Below are positions 8,333 through 15,705 of a stretch of 16,590 bases of DNA, piece by piece. This stretch comes from Burkholderiales bacterium UBA1834 (GTDB taxonomy: Bacteria; Pseudomonadota; Gammaproteobacteria; Burkholderiales; Burkholderiaceae_C). Location of the stretch: positions 1 through 16,590 of the forward strand of contig DDJC01000081.1 of the NCBI GenBank assembly GCA_002339015.1, read 5' to 3'. The notes under the pieces are model-generated. The model made no database searches. It had not been told where the DNA came from and saw nothing but the letters and a program-made list of their open reading frames with translations. The position numbers and the translations under genes are program-made. Within the stretch, counting starts at the first letter, position 1; each line of letters opens with the position of its first letter.

Positions 8333-9721
8333 TCAGCGCGTGGCGATCTCGGCCCGCAGCGAGTGCGGGTAGGCCAGCGTGATGTTCGCGTCGATCAACT
8401 GGCCGATCAGGCGCTGCGGCTGCGGCCCGCCGGGGAAGTTGACGATGCGGTTGCACTCGGTGCGGCCCATCAGCTCGGTCGGGTCCTTGCGGCTGGGGCC
8501 TTCGACCAGGATGCGCTGCGTGGTGCCGACCAGCGCCTGGCTGAAGCGCTGCACATTGCCTTCGAGCACAGCCTGCAGGGTCTGCAGGCGCTTGAGCTTG
8601 ACCTCCTGCGGCGTGGTGTCCTCCAGCGCGGCGGCCGGCGTGCCGGGGCGGGCGCTGAAGATGAAGCTGAAGGAGGCGTCGAAGCCGATGTCATCGACCA
8701 GCTTCATCATCTTGGCGAAATCGTCGTCGGTCTCGCCAGGGAAGCCCACGATGAAGTCCGACGAGATGTGGATGTCCGGCCGCACCAGGCGCAGCTTGCG
8801 GATCGTGCTCTTGAACTCCAGTGCCGTGTAGCCGCGCTTCATCGCCATCAGGATGCGGTCGGAGCCGTGCTGCACGGGCAGGTGCACGTGGTTGACCAGC
8901 TTGCCTGTCTTGCCGTAGACGTCGATCAGGCGCTGCGTGAACTCATTGGGGTGGCTGGTGGTGTAGCGGATGCGCTCGATGCCGGGGATCTCGGCCACGT
9001 ACTCCAGCAGCATGGCGAAGTCGGCGATCTCGCTGGTCTCGCCCATGCGACCACGGTAGCCGTTCACGTTCTGGCCCAGCAGGGTCACCTCGCGCACGCC
9101 CTGATCGGCCAGGTCGGCCACCTCGGTCAGCACGTCGTCGAAGGGGCGCGAGACCTCTTCACCACGGGTGTAGGGCACCACGCAGTAGCTGCAGTACTTG
9201 GAGCAGCCTTCCATGATGGACACGAAGGCGCTGGCGCCTTCCTTGCGCGGCGGTGGCAGGTGGTCGAACTTCTCGATCTCGGGAAAGCTGATGTCCACCT
9301 GCGGGCGCCTTTGCTGCTGGCGCTTTTCCAGCATGGCGGGCAGGCGGTGCAGCGTCTGCGGGCCGAACACCACGTCCACATACGGCGCGCGCTCGATGAT
9401 GGCCGCGCCTTCCTGGCTGGCCACGCAGCCGCCCACGCCGATCATCACGCCGCGCTCCTTGAGGTGCTTGACGCGGCCCAGGTCGCTGAAGACCTTCTCC
9501 TGCGCCTTCTCGCGGATGGAGCAGGTGTTGAACAGGATCAGATCGGCCTGTTCGGGGTCGTTGGTGGGCTCGTAGCCCTTGGCGGCATTGAGCACGTCGG
9601 ACATCTTGTCCGAGTCATACTCGTTCATCTGGCAGCCGTAGGTCTTGATGTAGACCTTCTTGCCAGCGTTCGCGTTGGCGGGCAGGGCGGCGGTGTCGGG
9701 GGAATCGGGCAGGGCGCTCAT
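8333..9721 (-). CDS. miaB: tRNA-2-methylthio-N6-dimethylallyladenosine synthase
   Basis: Radical-SAM methylthiotransferase of 462 residues that adds the 2-methylthio group to i6A37 of tRNAs reading UNN codons. The N-terminal UPF0004 domain has the three auxiliary-cluster cysteines Cys30 (KTYGCQMNEYDSDKM), Cys67 (FNTCSIREKAQEK) and Cys99 (GVGGCVASQEG). The radical-SAM CxxxCxxC motif is GCSKYCSYC with Cys173, Cys177 and Cys180. The C-terminal part (about 395-455) fits the TRAM RNA-binding domain. The open frame extends 34 residues further upstream to 9823, but those residues have no MiaB similarity and would overlap the upstream gene, so I take the ATG at 9721, which lies 16 bases after that gene's stop. 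Probably co-transcribed with it. Confidence 0.96.
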   Translation of the reverse strand: MSALPDSPDTAALPANANAGKKVYIKTYGCQMNEYDSDKMSDVLNAAKGYEPTNDPEQADLILFNTCSIREKAQEKVFSDLGRVKHLKERGVMIGVGGCVASQEGAAIIERAPYVDVVFGPQTLHRLPAMLEKRQQQRRPQVDISFPEIEKFDHLPPPRKEGASAFVSIMEGCSKYCSYCVVPYTRGEEVSRPFDDVLTEVADLADQGVREVTLLGQNVNGYRGRMGETSEIADFAMLLEYVAEIPGIERIRYTTSHPNEFTQRLIDVYGKTGKLVNHVHLPVQHGSDRILMAMKRGYTALEFKSTIRKLRLVRPDIHISSDFIVGFPGETDDDFAKMMKLVDDIGFDASFSFIFSARPGTPAAALEDTTPQEVKLKRLQTLQAVLEGNVQRFSQALVGTTQRILVEGPSRKDPTELMGRTECNRIVNFPGGPQPQRLIGQLIDANITLAYPHSLRAEIATR

Positions 9722-9737
9722 CTCGTTCTCGTACTGC

Positions 9738-10253
9738 TTACTTGGACCAGGTCTTCTTGATCGGGTCGTAGGTCCATTTGGAGGCTTCGGCAGCCGTGCT
9801 GGGCCACAGCTGCGCCAGTTCATCAGGGCGCAGGATCCATACGTCCATCAGCAGGCCGTAGTTGTCGGTCGTGTAGTTGACCTTGATCTTCTTGCCGATC
9901 AGCATGCCCCACATCACCAGCATGTTGTTCTCGCCACGGATGCGGGCGCCAGGGGCCAGCCGGGCCGCGTTCTTGCCGTTGAGCACGACCTCGGGCGGCT
10001 GGCTGAACAGGATCTCGCCGCGCAGGGACGTGGTTGGCAGCACGCGCGTGAGCTGCATCGGGACGATCAGGTTGGGATCAACGGGCGGCGGGGGTGGCGG
10101 GGCACTGGCGGCGGACGATGGCGCGCTCGCGGGTATGGCTGCGCTCTGGGCCATCACGGTGGCACTGCTGAAAGGCAGTGCCAGGGAGGCCAGGCAAATC
10201 AGGACTGAACCGGCCCGGGGCAGTGCCGGGGCCGATTGAGGACAGCGGGGCAT
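9738..10253 (-). CDS. Secreted protein of unknown function upstream of miaB
   Basis: I do not recognise a named family for this 171-residue protein. It starts with a plausible Sec signal peptide: a hydrophobic core around residues 16-30 and likely cleavage near Ala35 in ATVMAQSA. An Ala/Ser/Pro-rich linker with seven... six consecutive prolines (52-57) follows. The compact remainder (about 60-171) contains LRGEILFSQPPEVVLNGK, RIRGENNMLVMWG and a tryptophan-rich C-terminus (LAQLWPSTAAEASKW, YDPIKKTW). Mature protein is expected in the periplasm, not lipidated (no lipobox). It shares orientation with miaB and is separated from it by 16 bases, so the two are probably an operon. The ribosome site before the ATG is poor. 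Confidence 0.75.
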   Translation of the reverse strand: MPRCPQSAPALPRAGSVLICLASLALPFSSATVMAQSAAIPASAPSSAASAPPPPPPVDPNLIVPMQLTRVLPTTSLRGEILFSQPPEVVLNGKNAARLAPGARIRGENNMLVMWGMLIGKKIKVNYTTDNYGLLMDVWILRPDELAQLWPSTAAEASKWTYDPIKKTWSK

Positions 10254-10357
10254 GGTGTAGATCCAGGGGCTGTGAAAGACCGCCGATTTTAGCCGTGGCC
10301 CCGGATCCCATCAACCATCGGCCATTCTGCGAGGGCCGAGGGTGTACGGCGGTCGCG

Positions 10358-10400
10358 CCGGCACGGGCCGGTGACCGGCGCCGGAACTCCGGAGCGCCGG
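10358..10400. terminator. Two adjacent GC-rich hairpins after the beta-barrel gene
   Basis: CCGGC/GCCGG (10358-10362 with 10367-10371) and a longer hairpin (CCGGCGC at 10375-10381 with GCGCCGG at 10394-10400, plus an inner CGG/CCG) sit 13 bases past the stop of the minus-strand barrel gene. Neither is followed by a T-run on the minus strand. They could stop transcription or protect the mRNA end. The remaining bases of the gap 10254-10412 hold no gene I can see and should carry the promoter of the downstream secreted-protein gene. Confidence 0.45.
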
Positions 10401-10412
10401 CCGCATGGTGGG

Positions 10413-11000
10413 TCAGAATTTCACGACCAGACCCAGCGAGTACTGGTCAACATTGGTGCGCACGCTGTCCATGCCCACGCGGTAGCGTTCCCACTCGCCG
10501 CGCAGCGCGGTGCTGGCGCTGAAGTCGTACTGCAAGCCGGCGCCCACCTTCAGGCCGGTGTCGTGGTCCTTCACGGTCAGGCCGCTGCCGGAGATCCTGG
10601 ATTCGGTGTCGACGACACCCACACGCCCCAAGGCTGACCACTGGGGGGCCAGCGGCACGGTGCCCACGGCATCCAGGTACAGGCCACGGGCCTTGACATC
10701 GCCGGAAGGTGCCTGGAACTTGCCCAGGCCGGCATAGCCCGCTTCCAGCGCGAAGTTGGGCGTGAACTGGTAGCCGCCATAGAACTTGTAACCCGTGTCG
10801 CTGCGATCGGTATCAGCCCCCAGCGGGCTGTCGTCCTTCAGATGGGATTGGCTCACATTGCCGCCCACGTAGTAGCCAGGCGTGGCGGCCAACTGGGCGT
10901 GGGCGCTGCCCGCCGCCATGAGGCTGGTGGTGATGGCGGCGGCCATGGTGCCCAGGATTCGGTGAAGAGGCTGGGACTTCGTCTTGTATTGGAAGGTCAT
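10413..11000 (-). CDS. OmpA-like outer-membrane beta-barrel protein
   Basis: Protein of 195 residues with a clear Sec signal peptide: basic N-terminus, hydrophobic core 17-30, cleavage after AHA at residue 35. The mature 160 residues show alternating polar/hydrophobic strands with aromatic girdles (GYYVGGNVSQ, GYKFYGGYQF, FALEAGYAGLG, GLYLDAVGTV, ALGRVGVVD, GLKVGAGLQYDF, ALRGEWERYRV, QYSLGLVVKF). They end in phenylalanine, the usual signal for BAM-dependent insertion. Size and pattern fit an eight-stranded barrel of the OmpA N-terminal or opacity-protein type, without a peptidoglycan-binding OmpA C-terminal domain. The ribosome site AAAGGAG lies 6-7 bases before the ATG (7-13 bases right of the start on the plus strand). 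It is divergent from the SPFH operon. Ligand and role are unknown. Confidence 0.85.
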   Translation of the reverse strand: MTFQYKTKSQPLHRILGTMAAAITTSLMAAGSAHAQLAATPGYYVGGNVSQSHLKDDSPLGADTDRSDTGYKFYGGYQFTPNFALEAGYAGLGKFQAPSGDVKARGLYLDAVGTVPLAPQWSALGRVGVVDTESRISGSGLTVKDHDTGLKVGAGLQYDFSASTALRGEWERYRVGMDSVRTNVDQYSLGLVVKF

Positions 11001-11081
11001 GCAGAACTCCTTTCGTGACTGCCACTTCAGTGTTGGGTGGGCATGTCAAGGCCGTGTCTTGCGCGCGTAAAGCTGTGTGGG

Positions 11082-11144
11082 AAAGGGTGTCGTTTTGTGC
11101 AAAGATCCACCCTTGTCATCACGAGCCCTGAACAACAAAGGGTG
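11082..11144. repeat. Three-copy AAGGGTG repeat in the divergent intergenic region
   Basis: AAAGGGTG occurs directly at 11082-11089 and 11137-11144, and inverted as CACCCTT at 11108-11114. The last two form an interrupted inverted repeat (CACCCTTGT at 11108-11116 with ACAAAGGGTG at 11135-11144, one bulged base). TGTGCA (11096-11101) and TGCACA (11143-11148) form another inverted pair around it. It lies just upstream of the GGAGGA ribosome site (11151-11156) of the SPFH gene. It may be an operator for one or both divergent genes or a leader hairpin. The gap 11001-11164 otherwise shows no gene. Confidence 0.4.
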
Positions 11145-11164
11145 CACATGGGAGGAACAACGGC

Positions 11165-12211
11165 ATGGCCCTGATGGATTTCATCAAGAAGCAGTTCATC
11201 GACGTCATCGAGTGGACGGAATCCACCGATGGCGTTCTGGCTTGGCGCTATCCGTTCCAGGACCGTGAAATCCAGAACGGCGCGACCCTGGTGGTGCGTG
11301 AATCGCAGATGGCGCTGTTTGTCAACGAAGGTCAGGTGGCCGACCTGTTTGGCCCCGGCACGTACAAGCTGAGCACGCAGACGCTGCCGGTGCTCACCAA
11401 CCTGAAGAACTGGGACAAGCTGTTCGCCTCGCCCTTCAAGAGCGATGTGTATTTCTTCAGCACACGGCAGCAACTGGACATGCGCTGGGGCACAGCCCAG
11501 CCCATCACCCTGCGCGACAAGGATTTTGGTGCGGTGCGTCTGCGCGCCTTCGGCAACTACAGTCTGCGGCTGGTCGATCCGCGCAAGTTCCACACCGAGG
11601 TGTCCGGCACGCGCGAGGTCTACACCATGGCCGACCTCGATGGCCAGTTGCGTGGCGTGATGCTGCAGCACATCAGCGATGCCGTGGCGCAAAGCGGTGT
11701 GCCCTTCCTGGATCTTGCCGCCAATCAGGTGGCGTTCGCCAAGGCGCTCCAACTCGCTACTGCACCGGCCTTCGACGCCATCGGCCTGCGCCTGGAAGGC
11801 GTGACCGTGCAGAACGTGTCCCTGCCCGAAGAACTGCAAAAGATCCTGGACCAGCGCATCGGCATGGGCATGGTCGGCAACGACATGGGCAAGTTCGTGC
11901 AGTACCAGACGGCGCAGGCGCTGCCTGCGCTGGCCGCTGGCGGTGGGACGGGCGGTTCTTCGGTGGCCGGCGATGCCGCGGGGCTGGGCGCCGGGTTGGC
12001 GCTGGGACAGGCCATGGCGCAGTCGCTGCAGCAGGGCCTGCAGGGGGCGGTTCCTGTGCCAGGAGTTGCTGCCGCGCCGGCCGTGGTGCCCCTGCGTCCT
12101 GAGGAGGTCATGTCCACCCTGGAAAAACTGGCCGATCTGAAGGCCAAGGGCATCCTGACCGACGACGAGTTCAGCGCCAAGAAAGCCGAGCTGCTCAAGA
12201 AGTTGGTCTGA
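11165..12211 (+). CDS. SPFH-domain protein of YdjI type with C-terminal SHOCT motif
   Basis: Protein of 348 residues related to Bacillus YdjI-type SPFH proteins (also annotated 'virion core protein'). The N-terminus GLAW-like segment (GVLAWRYPFQDREIQNGATLVVRESQ; residues 23-48 described here in part) and FVNEGQVADLFGPGTYKL mark the SPFH start; the domain runs to about 225 (VTVQNVSLPEELQKIL). A Gly/Ala-rich stretch (255-300) links to a SHOCT-like helical hairpin at 315-348 (LEKLADLKAKGILTDDEF). There is no transmembrane helix, so membrane contact would be peripheral or through partners. SPFH proteins oligomerise and organise membrane regions; YdjI works with a PspA homologue in Bacillus. The ribosome site GGAGGA is 8 bases before the ATG. 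It is the first gene of the operon, 13 bases ahead of the DUF4178 gene. Confidence 0.85.
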   Translation: MALMDFIKKQFIDVIEWTESTDGVLAWRYPFQDREIQNGATLVVRESQMALFVNEGQVADLFGPGTYKLSTQTLPVLTNLKNWDKLFASPFKSDVYFFSTRQQLDMRWGTAQPITLRDKDFGAVRLRAFGNYSLRLVDPRKFHTEVSGTREVYTMADLDGQLRGVMLQHISDAVAQSGVPFLDLAANQVAFAKALQLATAPAFDAIGLRLEGVTVQNVSLPEELQKILDQRIGMGMVGNDMGKFVQYQTAQALPALAAGGGTGGSSVAGDAAGLGAGLALGQAMAQSLQQGLQGAVPVPGVAAAPAVVPLRPEEVMSTLEKLADLKAKGILTDDEFSAKKAELLKKLV

Positions 12212-12224
12212 GCGCTGTTCCCCC

Positions 12225-13814
12225 ATGGTTGATCCGACGCCGCAGCGCGCCTGGCGCGCGCTGTGTTCCTTTTGTGGTGCGCCGGTTGAGTTCCGCTCGG
12301 CCGACTCGCCCATGGCCGTGTGCAGCTACTGCCGCAGCACCTTGCTGCGCGATGGCGACACGCTGCGGCGCATCGGCCAGGCTGCCGATCTGTTCGAGGA
12401 CCACAGCCCGCTGCAGCTGGGCGTGGCAGGCCGCTACCAGGGCGAGCCCTTCACGCTGGTCGGGCGTCTGCAGATGGCCTGCGACGAAGGTGTCTGGAAC
12501 GAGTGGCATGCGCTGTTCGACAACGGCCGCTCCGGCTGGCTGAGCGAGGACAACGGGCAACACGTCTTCTCTTTCGAGCAGGTGGCGCCTGCGGCCCTGC
12601 CGGAGCATTGGGCTCTCACGCCCCCCGGGCAGGCGGTGTTCATCGATCAGGCGCCCTGGGTGGTGGCCTCGGTGGCTTCGGCACGTGTGCAGTCTGCTGA
12701 AGGGGAACTGGCCTTCTTGCCCGATTTCGGGCAGCCGCACACGGTGCTCGAACTGCGCGATACCCAGGGCCAGGTGCTCTCCGTCGATGGCAGCGACACA
12801 CCGCCCAGGCGCTTCGTGGGGCGGTCAGTGTCCTTGCCCGATCTGTCCCTCAGCGGCCTGCGCGAGACGCCGGCGGAGGCCAAGGTCAAGAGCGCCGGCA
12901 TCGAATGTCCGAACTGCGGCACCCCGCTGACACCACGCCTGGGGCAGAGCCTGTCCATCGCCTGCCCATCATGCAAGTCGGTGGTGGACATCTCCAAGAA
13001 GGACGCGGGTACAGGCCTTGGGTACTACGCGCAGGACAACGGGCTCGAACCCCTGATTCCCATGGGACGCACAGGCCGCCTCGATGCCGACGGTTCGGGA
13101 CAGCCTGACAGCTGGCAGGTGGTCGGTTACCAGGAGCGTTGCGACGAGCCTGAAAGCAGCGAAGACGAGCAGACCTTCTGGCGCGAGTACCTGCTCTACA
13201 ACCAGCAGCGCGGCTTCGCCTTCCTGGTCGATGCGGAGGATGGCTGGAGCGTGGTGCGCCCGGTGACGGGCGTGCCATCGTCACGGTCGACGACGGCCGT
13301 GTTCAAGGGCGTGACCTACCGCAAGAAGTTCACCTACACCGCCAAGACCACCTATGTGATCGGCGAGTTTTACTGGAGGGTGAGGCGCGACCAGCGCACC
13401 TTGAACACCGACTACGCGGGGGCAGGTTCGCACGGCGCGCATCAACTCAACCGGGAGCAGACCGGCTCGGAGGTCACCTGGTCGGCAGGTCGTGCGCTCG
13501 ATGCCGCCGTGGTGATGAAGGCCTTCGGCATCCCGCCAGCGCAGGCAGCCGCCTTCAAGCGCGATGCCGGCGCTGGCAAGCCATGGTCGCTGGGCGGCGT
13601 CAAGACCTGGCTGTGGATCCTGCTGGCGGTGGCGATCCTGGTCATGATCGTGCGTTGCGACGACAGTGACTGCCATCAGGTGCGCGACACCTACGGCTCG
13701 GCCAGCCTTGAGTACCAGCGATGCACCCAATACAGCGGGAGTGGCGGTGGCAACTGGGGCGGCTCGGGCGGCAGCTCCTGGGGCGGCTACAGCAGCGGCG
13801 GGTCGCACAAATGA
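12225..13814 (+). CDS. Double zinc-ribbon, DUF4178 membrane-anchored protein
   Basis: Protein of 529 residues made of two similar halves. Each has a zinc ribbon: CSFC...CSYC (Cys14, 17, 33, 36) and CPNC...CPSC (Cys228, 231, 247, 250). Each ribbon is followed by a DUF4178-like beta-rich segment: about 62-118 (FTLVGRLQMACDEGVWNEWH) and about 278-346 (WQVVGYQERCDE, FWREYLLYNQQRGFAFLVD). One transmembrane helix (462-478) precedes a short tail with cysteines (478, 483, 500) and a Gly/Ser/Trp-rich end (504-529). The bulk is probably cytoplasmic, as zinc ribbons usually are. DUF4178 has no known activity. Paired zinc-ribbon membrane proteins accompany YdjI in Bacillus, so a scaffold role with the SPFH protein is plausible. 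No clear ribosome site precedes the ATG, which suggests coupling to the gene before it. Confidence 0.82.
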   Translation: MVDPTPQRAWRALCSFCGAPVEFRSADSPMAVCSYCRSTLLRDGDTLRRIGQAADLFEDHSPLQLGVAGRYQGEPFTLVGRLQMACDEGVWNEWHALFDNGRSGWLSEDNGQHVFSFEQVAPAALPEHWALTPPGQAVFIDQAPWVVASVASARVQSAEGELAFLPDFGQPHTVLELRDTQGQVLSVDGSDTPPRRFVGRSVSLPDLSLSGLRETPAEAKVKSAGIECPNCGTPLTPRLGQSLSIACPSCKSVVDISKKDAGTGLGYYAQDNGLEPLIPMGRTGRLDADGSGQPDSWQVVGYQERCDEPESSEDEQTFWREYLLYNQQRGFAFLVDAEDGWSVVRPVTGVPSSRSTTAVFKGVTYRKKFTYTAKTTYVIGEFYWRVRRDQRTLNTDYAGAGSHGAHQLNREQTGSEVTWSAGRALDAAVVMKAFGIPPAQAAAFKRDAGAGKPWSLGGVKTWLWILLAVAILVMIVRCDDSDCHQVRDTYGSASLEYQRCTQYSGSGGGNWGGSGGSSWGGYSSGGSHK

Positions 13815-13889
13815 CAGCCTGCGCCAACCCCTGCGCCCGGCGCACAATCGCGTCCATGGCGGGCGCTGACGATCCCGAAAGGAAATCAC

Positions 13890-14114
13890 ATGTTAGAACT
13901 TGAATGGCTCAAGCCCGGCGTTTTCGTCGGTTCCATCGTCTTCGCGCTGATCGGCGTGGCGTTGTTCTGGCTGTGCTTCATCATCGTCGACAAGATCACG
14001 CCGTATGACCTGTGGGGCGAGATCGTCGAGAAGAAAAACGTGGCGCTGGCCATCGTGGTGGCTGCCATGTGCCTGGCGATCGGACAGATCGTGGCCGCGG
14101 CCATCCATGGCTGA
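13890..14114 (+). CDS. DUF350 small membrane protein (YjfL-related)
   Basis: Protein of 74 residues with two membrane helices (about 11-34 and 48-72) joined by a charged loop, DKITPYDLWGEIVEKKNVALAI. The loop with its E-KNVALAI motif leading into the second helix is the hallmark of DUF350. E. coli YjfL carries two such units; this protein has one, so it may dimerise. Function is unknown, but the family recurs beside spermidine-synthase, PspA and ATP-grasp genes. The ribosome site AAAGGAAA lies about 6 bases before the ATG. It follows the DUF4178 gene by 75 bases, a stretch in which I see no gene, and overlaps the next gene by 8 bases. Confidence 0.85.
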   Translation: MLELEWLKPGVFVGSIVFALIGVALFWLCFIIVDKITPYDLWGEIVEKKNVALAIVVAAMCLAIGQIVAAAIHG

Positions 14115-15705
14115 TACGGCTGCCAGCGTGGCGCCGATCCCGCAGGACGGGGAGGGCGGGCGCGTAAGCCCGGCCGAGGTGCTGCTGCTGGCCTCTGTCT
14201 TCGTGGTGGCGGCCTGCGGGCTGGTCTACGAGCTGGCGGCAGGCAGCCTGGCCAGCTACCTGCTGGGCGATTCGGTCCTGCAGTTCTCCACCATCATCGG
14301 GGCCTACCTGTTCGCCATGGGCGTGGGTTCGTGGCTGTCGCGCTACCTTGAGCGCCAGCTGGTGGCGCACTTCCTGCGCATCGAACTGATGGTGGGCTTG
14401 TGCGGCGGGCTGATGCCGGCGCTGCTGTTCGTGGCGCACACCTTGCTGCCGGCCTCGGCCACCACGCCGTTCCGCATGCTGCTGTATGCCATGGTGCTGC
14501 TGGTGGGCATCCTTGTGGGCTTGGAGATCCCACTGGTGATGCGCATCCTCAAGCGCCAGTTCAGTCAGCGTTATGCGCTCAAGGACCTGGTGGCCGAGGT
14601 GCTCACCTTCGATTACCTGGGCGCGCTGGCCGTGTCGCTGGCGTTTCCGCTGCTGCTGGTGCCGCACCTGGGCCTGATCCGCACAGGCCTGTTCTTCGGT
14701 CTGCTCAATGTGGCGGTGGCGGCCTGGGCCCTGTGGCTGTTTCGGGCCGAGTTGCGTACCTGGGGCGCACATGCGCTGGCCTGCGCACTGGCTGCGCTGG
14801 TGCTGGGTGTGGGCATGCTGGGAGCCCAGCCGCTCACCACCTGGGCAGAGGACCGCTTCTACGGCGAGGGCATCGTGCTGCGCGAGCACACGCCCTACCA
14901 GCGGATCGTGCTCACGCATGGGCACGGCGCGACCAAGCTCTACCTCAATGGCAATCTGCAGTTCTCGTCGCGTGACGAGTACCGTTACCACGAGGCGCTG
15001 GTGCATCCCGCCATGACGGCCCATGGGGCGCCGCGCCGGGTGCTGGTGCTCGGTGGTGGCGACGGCATGGCCGTGCGCGAGGTGCTGCGCCATCCCAGCG
15101 TGCAGCAGGTGACGCTGGTCGAGCTGGACCCGGCCATGACGCGCCTGTTCAGCCAGGATGATCGCCTGCGCTCCCTCAATGCCGATGCACTGCGCTCGCC
15201 CAAGGTGCGCGTGGTCAACACCGATGCCTTCAACTGGCTGGACCAGCACGACGAGGTCTTCGATGTGATCGTGGTGGATTTTCCCGATCCTACCAACCAT
15301 GCCATCGGCAAGCTCTACACCACCACCTTCTATGCCTTGCTCGATAAACACCTGGCGGCCAGCGGCTATGCCGTGGTGCAGACCACTTCACCGCTGATAG
15401 CGCGACAAAGCTACTGGACAGTGGTGAGCACGCTGGAGGCCGTGGGCATGAGCGCCACGCCTTACCATGCCCATGTGCCCAGCTTCGGGGAGTGGGGTTT
15501 CGTGCTGGCGCACCGCCGGCCGTGGCGCGCACCATCCGATTGGCAGGCGGGCTTGCCGTCGGGCCTGCGTTTCCTGTCGCCGGCCGTGTTGCCGGGGCTG
15601 TTCGTCTTCCCGCCGGACATGGCGCGGTTGCCCGCTGAGCCGAACCGGCTGAGCAACCAGGGGCTGGTGCATACCTTCGAGCAAGAGTGGGGGCAGGTGC
15701 GCTGA
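14107..15705 (+). CDS. Membrane-fused spermidine-synthase-like aminopropyltransferase
   Basis: Protein of 532 residues. Residues 22-240 form about seven hydrophobic helices; residues 250-470 form a spermidine-synthase-like methyltransferase-fold domain. Visible there are TPYQRIVL, LYLNGNLQFSSRDEYRYHE (Tyr294, His295, Glu296), the dcSAM/MTA-binding loop LGGGDGMAVREVL (316-326), the acidic ligand pair VELD (Glu339, Asp341), NTDAF (371-375) and VVDFPDPTN, whose Asp391 and Asp394 align with the catalytic aspartates in the soluble enzyme's D-x-x-D-P loop. A C-terminal extension of about 60 residues follows. Transfer of an aminopropyl group to an amine is expected, but the acceptor is unknown and the missing GPA after DP argues against assuming putrescine. 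Start: the ATG overlaps the DUF350 stop; earlier starts lie inside that gene. No speD is seen in the window. Confidence 0.85.
   Translation: MADTAASVAPIPQDGEGGRVSPAEVLLLASVFVVAACGLVYELAAGSLASYLLGDSVLQFSTIIGAYLFAMGVGSWLSRYLERQLVAHFLRIELMVGLCGGLMPALLFVAHTLLPASATTPFRMLLYAMVLLVGILVGLEIPLVMRILKRQFSQRYALKDLVAEVLTFDYLGALAVSLAFPLLLVPHLGLIRTGLFFGLLNVAVAAWALWLFRAELRTWGAHALACALAALVLGVGMLGAQPLTTWAEDRFYGEGIVLREHTPYQRIVLTHGHGATKLYLNGNLQFSSRDEYRYHEALVHPAMTAHGAPRRVLVLGGGDGMAVREVLRHPSVQQVTLVELDPAMTRLFSQDDRLRSLNADALRSPKVRVVNTDAFNWLDQHDEVFDVIVVDFPDPTNHAIGKLYTTTFYALLDKHLAASGYAVVQTTSPLIARQSYWTVVSTLEAVGMSATPYHAHVPSFGEWGFVLAHRRPWRAPSDWQAGLPSGLRFLSPAVLPGLFVFPPDMARLPAEPNRLSNQGLVHTFEQEWGQVR

Noticed and set aside
6927..8372. 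Open frame of 481 codons on the plus strand opposite sdaA
   Set aside because: Low-complexity shadow product; sdaA on the other strand is full length with all cluster cysteines.
8231..9760. Open frame of 509 codons on the plus strand opposite miaB
   Set aside because: Composition is His/Ala/Val-rich and lacks motifs; the opposite strand encodes a complete MiaB with both cysteine sets.
11050..11064. Possible sigma-54 promoter upstream of the SPFH operon, attractive because psp genes use sigma-54
   Set aside because: The GG and GC elements are separated by 9 or 11 bases instead of the strict 10, and the -24 element does not match TGGCAC.
13815..13889. CACAAT (13843-13848) as a -10 element giving the DUF350 gene its own promoter
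   Set aside because: No convincing -35 element at the right distance; cannot be separated from chance.
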